This document shows, piece by piece, positions 1 to 6,898 of a stretch of DNA of 49,222 nucleotides; the stretch's first letter is position 1; every line of letters begins with the position of its first letter. Below the pieces are notes generated by a model. That model searched no databases. It was not told the DNA's origin and saw only the letters and a list, made by a program, of their open reading frames with translations. Source of the DNA: SOJZ01 sp964556565 (GTDB taxonomy: Archaea; Thermoproteota; Bathyarchaeia; Bathyarchaeales; Bathyarchaeaceae); NCBI GenBank assembly GCA_964556565.1, contig CAZKWF010000007.1, positions 1 to 49,222 on the forward strand, given 5' to 3'. The position numbers and the translations under genes were made by a program.

Positions 1-1031
1 AAGTCCCAGAAGTAGTTTGTTATGTTGCCATCGGGATCATAGCTATCCGATGCATTAAACGAGATGACTTCGCCAGTATAGACAGTTTCTGCGGATTCGG
101 TGAAGGTGGCATTCGGAGGTCTATTAAGCACTGCGATGTCCTTGAAAGTGGTGTCGGAAAGTCCATCGTTGTCAGTCACTTTGAGTGTGACTCTGTATGT
201 TCCGTTATCCGCATACGCATGCGTAACCACTGCTACCATCATGTTGACTGATTCACCGTCGCCGAAGGCCAATTCATAACTGACTATAGTTCCGTCTGGA
301 TCAGAACTGGCTGAAGCGTCAAAGGTCATAGTCTCGTCCACTTGGGGTGTGGTCGGTGAATAGATGAAAGAAGCAACAGGAGGCTGAAGAGCAGGCGGAG
401 AGACGGTTACGTCCCTTGCGGCGGTGTCTGTTAGGGTGTCGTTGTCCGTAATTTTTAGCGTGACGTTATAGGTGCCAGCCGTTGTGTAAGTATGAGTCGT
501 GGTCACTCCGGTTCCGCTCATTCCATCTCCGAAGTCCCAAGCATAGCTCTCAATGGTTCCATCTAGATCAGAGCTGGCGGATGCGTCGAAAGTAACGGTA
601 TCATCAACGGTTGGCGTATGAGGTGTGTAGGTGAAGGAAGCCATCGGGGGAGCTTTAATATCTACGGTTATTATGGAACTTTCAGCTGCGTATGTGTCGC
701 CTATCCAAGTTGATTTAAGCTCGTAGGTTCCCCATGCTAAGGCTGTCCAAATGTATGAGTAGTGGCTGGTTGCGTTTGTTGTCACGGTTGTGAGGATGCT
801 CCATGGTTTTCCGATCTTTCTATGCCAGATTGTCACAGTCTCTCCTACGCTTGCGGGGGTGATGGATCCGCTTATGGTGGTGCTCTCGCCAATCGTGATG
901 GTTGTTGGAGAAGCCGTGATAGAGATTGAACCGCTCAATTTCCCAGTGCTTACTTGAACCATGGTTGATGTGAAAACAAGTACATAGACTAATAGTAAAA
1001 GAGTAAAACACCTAGTTGAACGCTTTCTCAA
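1..1031 (-). CDS. PKD-repeat surface protein, C-terminus beyond window edge
   Basis: An open frame runs from a TTG at 1029-1031 off the left edge, so only about 343 N-terminal residues are visible. The N-terminus is a signal peptide (basic MRKRSTR, then a leucine/valine-rich core of about 15 residues). Next comes an Ig-like beta domain (about 33-115: ITASPTTITIGEST, then SGSITPASVGE), then PKD domains starting near residues 129 and 215, each opening with P-P-x-A-S-F-x-Y and carrying the S-D-x-D-G-T-I motif; a third starts near 303. PKD domains are beta-sandwiches common in archaeal cell-surface and S-layer-associated proteins, so an extracellular adhesive or structural role is inferred. TTG is chosen because no ATG precedes the signal peptide in frame and a purine-rich GAGAGAGG lies just upstream; the only nearby ATG is inside the signal region. 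Confidence 0.85.
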   Translation of the reverse strand, partial: MRKRSTRCFTLLLLVYVLVFTSTMVQVSTGKLSGSISITASPTTITIGESTTISGSITPASVGETVTIWHRKIGKPWSILTTVTTNATSHYSYIWTALAWGTYELKSTWIGDTYAAESSIITVDIKAPPMASFTYTPHTPTVDDTVTFDASASSDLDGTIESYAWDFGDGMSGTGVTTTHTYTTAGTYNVTLKITDNDTLTDTAARDVTVSPPALQPPVASFIYSPTTPQVDETMTFDASASSDPDGTIVSYELAFGDGESVNMMVAVVTHAYADNGTYRVTLKVTDNDGLSDTTFKDIAVLNRPPNATFTESAETVYTGEVISFNASDSYDPDGNITNYFWD

Positions 1032-1258
1032 CTTCTGCCCTCTCTCTTTGAGCTTCTACTCCTTTTGCCAAATAACACTTGTACAGCCCTTTTATTAAAT
1101 TATTCTAATATATGTCTACTTCTTGATTTTGAAATAAATGGGGTATTCCCTTAATGGTAATATTCCAAATGCAGATGAATTTTACCTCTACAAGTACATG
1201 TGCACATAGGTGTTGTTCACAAAAACCTTAGAAGAAATAACCAAAAAATCGAAAAACT

Positions 1259-2527
1259 CTAACCCTTCGCATGTTTTTCCTTAACTTTCTTTGCTTTCTC
1301 CATATACTTTCTAAGACGCTTAAGCTCAATCTTCTTCTCAGGCAAAGTCTCAGGAGCATACATTAATGGCAGAACTGCCAAAAACAAGAAGAAGCTTGCC
1401 AATGAGAAGGCTGCAGAGACCGGGACTAATTCAGCATAGGGTGTGAATAGTATTTGTATGTAGCTAGAAATGATAAAAGGTAATACACCCATCAAGTAGT
1501 ATTTTTCTTTGATTCGGTTTCCAGCGAGTTCCGCCCATATGACCAAATAAAATATCAGTGAAAAGATACCCCATGCAACGCCGTCTATGATGAAAAACAA
1601 ATACCCTGAAAGAATGATCCTTGAAAAAAGCCCCAACACAGCATACCCAATGCCCAGAATTATGAAGCCAAAGATAACTACACGCTTTCGACCAACTGAA
1701 TCAGCGAACCAACCACCTATCAATGCAACAAAACCGCCAATCCCAAATTCTATAATTGACATAAGAAAGGCAAAGTCTTCCCCTAAAAATGTAGTTACTA
1801 CAGGTCTTTCAAGAAAATTTACCAAACAGAACATAATCCATGGAACAAGATACAAGAGAAAAGGTCTATGAAGTAGAACTGATCTGTAGGAGACCTCAAT
1901 CATATTTTCTTTGTAATAATGTTGTTTTGATCTGGTAAGAAGAAATAGGAACAAGCCAATTCCTCTCCACGCAGCAAGTATCAGTGCGCCGACAACTAGA
2001 GTGGAGAAACTGAGGAGCAAACCCACAAAGAACATGCACAGACACGATACAAAAAACGTGATTCCCCCTAATCGTCCTCTATTTTCCTCGATACTACAAT
2101 CTCCGAAATAAGCGAGGCAAGAAGGAAAACCCAACCCTAACGAAATCCCCAGAAGAAAAGAAACCAGTAAAACGTATGCTATATTAAATGTCTCCAACGT
2201 AACCATTAATGTAGAGGCTATGATCCCAATGAACATCCAAACGGATAGAAATTCATCGCGACTTGGAAATCTCTTCACCAAAGCCGTGCCTACTATTGCA
2301 GAACCCACAGCTGCCACACATTGAACTCCGAATGCCACTGACAAGAAAGTGGGCTCCACCTGAAATTTTCCTAAAGTACTCTCGAAAAAAAGATACAACG
2401 GAAAATACCATGAAAAAGCATTTACGATAACAATGAAGACAGCAAGAAAATCTCTTGGCAAAAGAACGCTGTTCGTGACAGATTTTCTGGCCATTCTCCT
2501 ACAACTCAATTTGTCCATAATGTGCAT
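1259..2527 (-). CDS. Major facilitator superfamily transporter
   Basis: A 422-residue polytopic membrane protein with about 12 hydrophobic segments, the usual MFS length. The cytoplasmic loop after TM2 reads KRFPSRDEF, and the second half has the typical MFS motif GWFADSVGRKRVVIFG (about residues 272-287), the G-x-x-x-D-x-x-G-R-R/K loop between TM8 and TM9. A basic amphipathic tail (EKKIELKRLRKYMEKAKKV) ends the protein. The substrate cannot be read from sequence. It lies downstream of the polyprenyl synthetase on the same strand, about 230 nt away, so co-transcription is possible but not shown. The start is uncertain within the first 12 residues: MHIM and an internal M at residue 12 are both possible. 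Confidence 0.85.
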   Translation of the reverse strand: MHIMDKLSCRRMARKSVTNSVLLPRDFLAVFIVIVNAFSWYFPLYLFFESTLGKFQVEPTFLSVAFGVQCVAAVGSAIVGTALVKRFPSRDEFLSVWMFIGIIASTLMVTLETFNIAYVLLVSFLLGISLGLGFPSCLAYFGDCSIEENRGRLGGITFFVSCLCMFFVGLLLSFSTLVVGALILAAWRGIGLFLFLLTRSKQHYYKENMIEVSYRSVLLHRPFLLYLVPWIMFCLVNFLERPVVTTFLGEDFAFLMSIIEFGIGGFVALIGGWFADSVGRKRVVIFGFIILGIGYAVLGLFSRIILSGYLFFIIDGVAWGIFSLIFYLVIWAELAGNRIKEKYYLMGVLPFIISSYIQILFTPYAELVPVSAAFSLASFFLFLAVLPLMYAPETLPEKKIELKRLRKYMEKAKKVKEKHAKG

Positions 2528-2655
2528 TAGAAAGATAAAATGTTTGCGAATGCATATTCAGTTTGCGCCAAGGCGATTCTAGAAAAACTGTATTTGTGTT
2601 CAACAAAACTCTTATATGCAACCTGTAGAACAATAATACAATTGAGGAAAGGATC

Positions 2656-2718
2656 ATGGCAACGAAGAAAAAGAAGGAAAAAAGGAAAATAGAGCTTGAC
2701 CGATTGCTTTTTTGGTAG
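2656..2718 (+). CDS. Possible 20-codon lysine-rich microprotein or truncated gene start
   Basis: Antisense to its neighbours, in the gap between the polyprenyl synthetase and the MFS gene, there is a plausible expression unit. A TATA-like CTTATATG lies at about 2610-2617, a purine-rich GAGGAAAGG sits 5 nt before ATG 2656, and a short frame (MATKKKKEKRKI, then ELDRLLFW) ends at TAG 2718. The charge-rich N-terminus resembles the start of many small archaeal proteins, so it could be a real microprotein, a truncated gene start, or chance in A-rich DNA. The promoter and Shine-Dalgarno arrangement is the only support. Confidence 0.28.
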   Translation: MATKKKKEKRKIELDRLLFW

Positions 2719-2761
2719 ATCTGTGCATTGGGCCCAGTCCATGCACGCATCCAATGGCCAC

Positions 2762-3754
2762 TCATAAACCTTCGATCACGCCGTTAATTAGTGTTTCCAT
2801 CTGAGAAGCTAAACTTTTGTTAGGTATAACCGAGATGGTGTTGTGAGTTTCTTCAGCCAAACGCTTGACTTCAGTTCTAAGCGTTTCAACATTCTCTTCC
2901 TTAAAGATGATGTCAACTATTCTTTCCGCATCCCTATCAGAGATTTCTTGTTTTGAAAGGTAATCTAGTATGATCTTTTTGGTCTGCGGGTTCTTGAAAG
3001 CATAAAGTATAGGAAGCGGGAGACATTCATTCCTAATTCGGGTCTGGAGTTCTTCGGGTTCGAATACATCAATGAAATCCTCTCTTATGCCGATTAGGAC
3101 CCCTAGTGTTCTGCCGTAACTACCCAGTAAGTCAACAATTCCTTGTTCTCCACCTCCTACAATGGCGCCAATACGCATGTGAGCTTCGGAGGTTGAAGCT
3201 TTCATTTTCAGAATCCGTGTGTACTCCTCCACAGAAACATCTGTGTTACCTTTCAAAGAAGCTTCAAGAGCCTCAGCGTTTCCCATCTCAAAAAATCGAT
3301 TCTTTATTATGTTCCAGATGGCATCCATCTTTTCTGTGGGGAATTGGGCCTCCAGTTTGTGAAGAAGAACTAGGGCCTTCATCAACAAGGCATCACCCAC
3401 AAGAAGAGCAATTTCTTTGCCAAACTTAGCGAAAACGGTGGGCTTTCCATATTTTGTGTTTGACTCATCGATTATATCATCATGTATGTCAACAGCTGCA
3501 GTCAGCAACAACATGACGACTTGTATCGGGATTGACTTGTCAACATCTCCTCCTGCAGCCTCACAAGCAATTGAAAGCAGCCCAGGATGAATAACATCGT
3601 TCCAATTTTCTACGTAGTACTCAAAAGCATCATTGATCTCTTTGCATTCCATTTCTTCTTGTAGAATCTCCTTCTTTGCGATATCTAGAGCCTTTCTGCT
3701 TCTTTCTTCCAGAAATCTTTGAACTTGTACAATTAGCTTCTCGTTGGTTTTCAT
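2762..3754 (-). CDS. Polyprenyl (isoprenyl diphosphate) synthetase
   Basis: A trans-isoprenyl diphosphate synthase of 330 residues, which would extend allylic diphosphates with isopentenyl diphosphate for membrane lipids or quinone tails. The first Asp-rich motif is HDDIID (about residues 91-96), flanked by the expected helix LLLTAAVDI and followed by K-x-G-K-P-T. The second motif is weaker, REDFIDVFE (about 224-232), with E in place of the first Asp. The ATG at 3752-3754 is chosen because the protein then begins MKTNEKLIVQVQRFLEE, which matches the duplicated segment encoded just upstream; a longer in-frame extension to 3892 is only the shadow of that upstream ORF. It begins one base after the stop of the 60-residue ORF and is probably co-transcribed with it and the PadR gene. 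Confidence 0.88.
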   Translation of the reverse strand: MKTNEKLIVQVQRFLEERSRKALDIAKKEILQEEMECKEINDAFEYYVENWNDVIHPGLLSIACEAAGGDVDKSIPIQVVMLLLTAAVDIHDDIIDESNTKYGKPTVFAKFGKEIALLVGDALLMKALVLLHKLEAQFPTEKMDAIWNIIKNRFFEMGNAEALEASLKGNTDVSVEEYTRILKMKASTSEAHMRIGAIVGGGEQGIVDLLGSYGRTLGVLIGIREDFIDVFEPEELQTRIRNECLPLPILYAFKNPQTKKIILDYLSKQEISDRDAERIVDIIFKEENVETLRTEVKRLAEETHNTISVIPNKSLASQMETLINGVIEGL

Positions 3755-3755
3755 T

Positions 3756-3938
3756 TTAGTTGTATGCATGCATCCCCAACCTCTTCTTTGCTTCGAGTCT
3801 CCAAAATGCCTTTCTGGCCTCAATCTTCTCTCGCAACATTTCTTTCTTCGCCATTTCCAGAGCCTTTCTACCTCTTTCTTCCAGAAGCTCATGCACCTGC
3901 TCCACTATCTCTTCTTGACTTCTGCCCGTTTGCTTCAT
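3756..3938 (-). CDS. Small protein duplicating the polyprenyl synthetase N-terminus
   Basis: A 60-residue ORF from ATG 3938, with GGAGACC 5-11 nt upstream, between the PadR gene and the polyprenyl synthetase. Its segment IVEQVHELLEERGRKALEMA aligns residue for residue with the start of the downstream enzyme (LIVQVQRFLEERSRKALDIA, about 13 of 20 identical), and the similarity continues for about ten more residues before the sequences diverge. It has only the first helices of a synthetase and no catalytic motif. It looks like a partial tandem duplication. Possible roles are a helical partner of the enzyme, a translational-coupling leader, or a decaying remnant. Stop and next ATG are one base apart. 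Confidence 0.6.
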   Translation of the reverse strand: MKQTGRSQEEIVEQVHELLEERGRKALEMAKKEMLREKIEARKAFWRLEAKKRLGMHAYN

Positions 3939-3950
3939 CTTTTAGGTCTC

Positions 3951-4280
3951 CTAACCCTTAATGTCAAGCATTTGTAATTGTTCGCTTAGAAACTCGTAAT
4001 AGGCGCTGACGAATTGTATCCCTCTTGACGTGATTTCATATACTTTTCTCTTTCTTCTTCCATGAACCTCTTGTTTGCTTCTGAGAAAACCATCAGCCTC
4101 CAGCGAATTAAGAAGAGGATATATGGCTCCGTGTCTAAGCTTGATTCCAAATAATCCTTCTGTTTTCTTAATAATCTTGTATCCCCACATGGATTCGGCT
4201 TGAACAAGCCTGAGTGTGAGTATATCGAGAAAATTCTTGGAGAAGCGTAGTACAATTCGCTCTTTGAAGGTTTCAGTCAA
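3951..4280 (-). CDS. PadR-family transcriptional regulator
   Basis: A 109-residue winged-helix protein of the PadR type: helix-turn-helix with the family signature MWGYKIIKKTEGLFGIKLRH, then GAIYPLLNSLEADGFL and a basic wing (HGRRKRKVYEIT), followed by a short C-terminal dimerisation helix. Translation probably starts at TTG 4278-4280 with GGAAGTG upstream. It is first in the likely operon PadR - 60-residue ORF - polyprenyl synthetase, and it is divergent from a second PadR gene across a 238-bp intergenic region. PadR proteins are usually ligand-responsive repressors that control themselves and a neighbouring gene, so control of the synthetase operon is the simplest inference. Confidence 0.85.
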   Translation of the reverse strand: MTETFKERIVLRFSKNFLDILTLRLVQAESMWGYKIIKKTEGLFGIKLRHGAIYPLLNSLEADGFLRSKQEVHGRRKRKVYEITSRGIQFVSAYYEFLSEQLQMLDIKG

Positions 4281-4402
4281 TTTTTCACTTCCAAAACCGT
4301 CTTATATTCATGGTTGGATGATTTAGCTTATTTAAATTACCCAGATTTTCACGTATTTTCATATGCTTTGATATGCTTTTTTATGCTTGAGATACGTGCA
4401 AA

Positions 4403-4482
4403 CCTTTATATCTTGTATCGTGCCTATAAAGACTTGATATGTCCGAATAGAGACATATTGTATACATGTACAACGTGTATAC
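4403..4482. promoter_or_regulatory. Divergent PadR promoter region with two perfect inverted repeats
   Basis: Between the two divergent PadR genes lie TATA-like boxes for the plus-strand gene (TTTATATC near 4405-4412 and CTATAAAG near 4423-4430). Two exact inverted repeats follow: ATATGTC (4437-4443) with GACATAT (4452-4458), 8-nt spacer; and GTATACA (4460-4466) with TGTATAC (4476-4482), 9-nt spacer. The half-sites contain ATGT/ACAT and TGTA/TACA, resembling the ATGT-ACAT dyads known for PadR/LmrR operators. Their position near the expected transcription start suits repression. Binding is inferred, not shown. Confidence 0.55.
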
Positions 4483-4518
4483 TGTTCAACAAACCTACAC
4501 AAAAAAGGGATGAATTAA

Positions 4519-4917
4519 ATGGAAAGACAACTGAGAGAAGTTCAAAGTAAATTGATGAGAGGTCTCCTAGACCTAGTCATCCTCCAATTCTTAAAATCAA
4601 ATCCCATGCACGGCTACCAAATCATCTCAAGCATCCGCAAAAACTTCGGAGTATACTTCGGCCCCAGCACAATCTACCCACTATTAAGTCTCCTAGAAGA
4701 AAAAGGCTACGTCGCAAGCACTTGGGACCTAACCAACCAAAGACCAAGAAAAGTGTACACACTGACCGGCGAAGGCGAAGGCTTGTTAAGCTGCACCGAA
4801 GACTCGCTAAACGTTATCTGCCATAAACTTGCATCCATCGGAATGGGCAAACTATCCCTCAACGACATCTTCGGCAAACACATAGGCATGGCAGTCAAAG
4901 GACCTAACGGCCGCTAA
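4519..4917 (+). CDS. PadR-family transcriptional regulator (second, divergent copy)
   Basis: A 132-residue PadR protein: LRG/MRGLLDLVILQFL, then the recognition region MHGYQIISSIRKNFGVYFGP and STIYPLLSLLEEKGYV, a wing with NQRPRKVYTLT, and a longer C-terminal helix than its divergent neighbour (132 against 109 residues). The two are paralogues of the same family rather than close copies. The coding strand is strikingly A/C-rich with C-ending codons, unlike the genes from 6.9 kb onward but like the deaminase gene at 5.5 kb. No target gene directly follows; the next 320 nt are intergenic. Confidence 0.85.
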   Translation: MERQLREVQSKLMRGLLDLVILQFLKSNPMHGYQIISSIRKNFGVYFGPSTIYPLLSLLEEKGYVASTWDLTNQRPRKVYTLTGEGEGLLSCTEDSLNVICHKLASIGMGKLSLNDIFGKHIGMAVKGPNGR

Positions 4918-5241
4918 GACTCAGACAAAAAGACCCCGACAGCCAGGATAGCCTCCTCCAATAAAGTAGGTTGTAGGCCGTGCGACAAACTGTCACCCGG
5001 CCTGTCATCTAAATTTTATCAAGCTTCAATTCCGAAAAGCCTTGTGCTATCACGAATTTTCACATAGCAAACTGCAAAACAGAACCTTCATTAGTGCAGA
5101 GCAGAATGCAAAGCCGAAAATACAAAGAGAACACCTTGTCAACCCTCCTCTCCATAGGCTCTTGAAAAAAATTATATGGGGCTATATATAAGGGGGGTCT
5201 ATAAGAGAGAGACTACGCAAACAACGTAACAAAGCTTTTCT
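4918..5241. other. Intergenic stretch holding the 5.2-kb promoter-like element
   Basis: No convincing protein gene is seen on either strand. Near 4965-5010 there is a possible hairpin (AGGCC with GGCCT, and within it GACA-AAC-TGTC), which may be a terminator or a structured leader. The right-hand part contains the G-run/TATA element annotated separately at 5166-5213. Confidence 0.4.
5166..5213 (+). repeat. Promoter-like repeat, copy A
   Basis: A stretch with TTATATGGGG, then CTATATATAAGGGGGG, then a TCTATAAGAGAGAGAC tail. The minus strand at 37455-37500 carries the same sequence with one substitution and one single-base indel over about 46 nt. The core CTATATATAAG looks like a strong archaeal TATA box with a G-rich flank, and the GAGAGAGA tail would fall near the start of transcription. 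In this copy no plus-strand protein gene begins for 300 nt (the next is at 5515), and an antisense 45-codon ORF lies in between. It may drive a long leader or a non-coding RNA. Confidence 0.6.
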
Positions 5242-5379
5242 TTAATCGTATCTTGACTTAATAATCATCCTACGAAAACGTTGAACATCCTCTGAAGCAG
5301 ATTTGAGTCGTCGCAACTCCTCAACATCCTTCAGCAACTCTGCAACCTGACGCCGAATCTCTTCAAGCCGAGTACTCAT
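5242..5379 (-). CDS. Small charged helical protein, unknown function
   Basis: A 45-residue frame from ATG 5379 to TAA 5242 (MSTRLEEIRRQVAEL, then LKDVEELRRL, ending RMIIKSRYD). It is rich in Glu, Arg and Leu with Leu/Val at heptad-like spacing, so a single long helix or short coiled coil is predicted. The amino-acid pattern is coherent and protein-like, which is the main reason for calling it. No clear Shine-Dalgarno is present, although an AT-rich TTTCATAAAT about 45 nt upstream could be a TATA box. The family is not recognised. It lies on the opposite strand to promoter-like repeat A. Confidence 0.5.
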   Translation of the reverse strand: MSTRLEEIRRQVAELLKDVEELRRLKSASEDVQRFRRMIIKSRYD

Positions 5380-5514
5380 AACACATCGAAAACAAACTGG
5401 GCTACAGCTAAGAAATCATTTATGAAAGCAAGATCAATATTCAGAATCAACAACAAAAACCTTAACTGCAAAGACAAAACACCAAAACTAAAACAGTAAC
5501 CCCCCATCAGCAAG

Positions 5515-6834
5515 GTGAAATCCTTGGAAGAAGCAGACATAATCATCCACAACTGCACAATTCTCCCAATGAACGGTAGAGACGCCATAATAAGAAACGG
5601 ATTAATCGCCACAAAAAAAGACAAAATCATCTATGTAGGAAGAGAGACAAAAGCACCCAAAATGAAAACCGAAATCACAATAGACGGCAAAGACAAAGTC
5701 GCCACGCCAGGACTAATCAACTGCCACACCCACCTACCAATGACACTTTTCCGAGGAATAGCAGAAGACCAGCCACTCACAACCTGGCTAACCCAAACCA
5801 TATGGCCCCTAGAAGCAAAACTCACCCCAAACGACATCTACCAAGGCGCACTACTCGGCTGCCTCGAAAACATCAAAAACGGCACAACCACATTCGCAGA
5901 CATGTACTTCCACGAAGAAAAAATAGCAAAAGCCGTCGAAAAAGCTGGACTAAGGGCTGTGCTAGCACAAGGAATCATAGAAGCAGAAAACCGCGAAAAA
6001 GGAGAACACATGCTAAAAGAAGGCGTAGAATTCGCTCAAAAATACAACGGATACGCAGACGGAAAAGTAACAGCTCAACTAGGCCCCCACGCCGTCTACA
6101 CGTGCAGCCCTCAACTCCTAACACAGACACAAGAAGAAGCCTCAAAACTCAACATAGACATACACATACACATAGCAGAATCAAAACAAATGGCAAAACT
6201 AGTAAAGAAAAAACATGGTCTCACCGAAATCGAATTGTTGGAAAGCATAAACTTCTTAAAATCCAACGTTCTCGCCGCACACTGCATACACCTCACGGAA
6301 AAGGAGATGCGGATAATGGCTAAACACAACGTAAAAGTTTCATACAACCCAACAGCCAACATGAAAATAGCCTCAGGCACACCAAAAATCAAAACTCTCA
6401 CAGATCTAGGTATAACCGTGGGCATAGGCACAGACGGACCAGCCAGCAACAACAACCTCGACATGTTTGAAGAAATGAAAACTGCCGCTCTTCTACAGAA
6501 GATAAGATACATGGACCCAACCGTCTTGCCGGCACAACAAGTTGTAGAAATGGCCACAACTGATGGAGCTAAAGCGCTTGGACTAGAAAAAACCGTGGGT
6601 TCGCTAGAGGTTGGCAAAAAAGCCGACATCATACTAATCGATTTCAGAAAGCCCCATCTAACACCTTTACATGATCCGTACGCAAACATTGTTTACTCAG
6701 CCCGCGGAAGCGACGTAGACACAGTCATTGTTGACGGAAAATTGTTAATGGACAGAAGAGAAGTGAAAACGCTAGATGAACTGGAAGTTATGCAAAAAGC
6801 CCAGCAAACAGCCTCAGAGCTACTAACACGATGA
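5515..6834 (+). CDS. Amidohydrolase, S-adenosylhomocysteine/5'-methylthioadenosine deaminase type
   Basis: A 439-residue metal-dependent hydrolase of the MtaD/TrzN/AtzB group, which deaminates adenosine derivatives such as SAH or MTA in methyl-cycle salvage. Zinc-binding HTH is at residues 71-73 (PGLINCHTHLPMTLFRG), with the HIHIAES strand, the AHCIHL strand and the final metal-ligand region GIGTDGPASNN further on. The N-terminal and C-terminal segments form the usual composite beta-sandwich (ADIIIHNCTILP; GKKADIILID; VIVDGKLLMD). The start is GTG 5515; the next in-frame ATG would remove the first beta strand. The related deaminase DadD and plain chlorohydrolases cannot be excluded from sequence alone. 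The coding strand is very A/C-rich. Confidence 0.88.
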   Translation: MKSLEEADIIIHNCTILPMNGRDAIIRNGLIATKKDKIIYVGRETKAPKMKTEITIDGKDKVATPGLINCHTHLPMTLFRGIAEDQPLTTWLTQTIWPLEAKLTPNDIYQGALLGCLENIKNGTTTFADMYFHEEKIAKAVEKAGLRAVLAQGIIEAENREKGEHMLKEGVEFAQKYNGYADGKVTAQLGPHAVYTCSPQLLTQTQEEASKLNIDIHIHIAESKQMAKLVKKKHGLTEIELLESINFLKSNVLAAHCIHLTEKEMRIMAKHNVKVSYNPTANMKIASGTPKIKTLTDLGITVGIGTDGPASNNNLDMFEEMKTAALLQKIRYMDPTVLPAQQVVEMATTDGAKALGLEKTVGSLEVGKKADIILIDFRKPHLTPLHDPYANIVYSARGSDVDTVIVDGKLLMDRREVKTLDELEVMQKAQQTASELLTR

Positions 6835-6898
6835 AACCAGAATTTTCATAAATATATTAAAGACCCTTCAGTAAGATATTACAAAATAGTTCAAGCTA

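Noticed and set aside
2499..2765. 88-residue minus-strand frame whose ATG overlaps the polyprenyl synthetase stop and contains a hydrophobic stretch
   Set aside because: It runs into the MFS coding start, its hydrophobic part is the antisense of an A-rich stretch, and the rest has no protein-like pattern. Kept only as a remote possibility.
2762..3892. Longer polyprenyl synthetase starting at 3892
   Set aside because: The extra 46 residues are the shadow of the duplicated 60-residue ORF in another frame, and are Trp/Cys/Arg-rich without family support.
5802..6323. 173-residue Arg/His/Lys-rich plus-strand frame inside the deaminase gene
   Set aside because: A shadow produced by the A/C-rich coding strand; the deaminase frame has all catalytic motifs.
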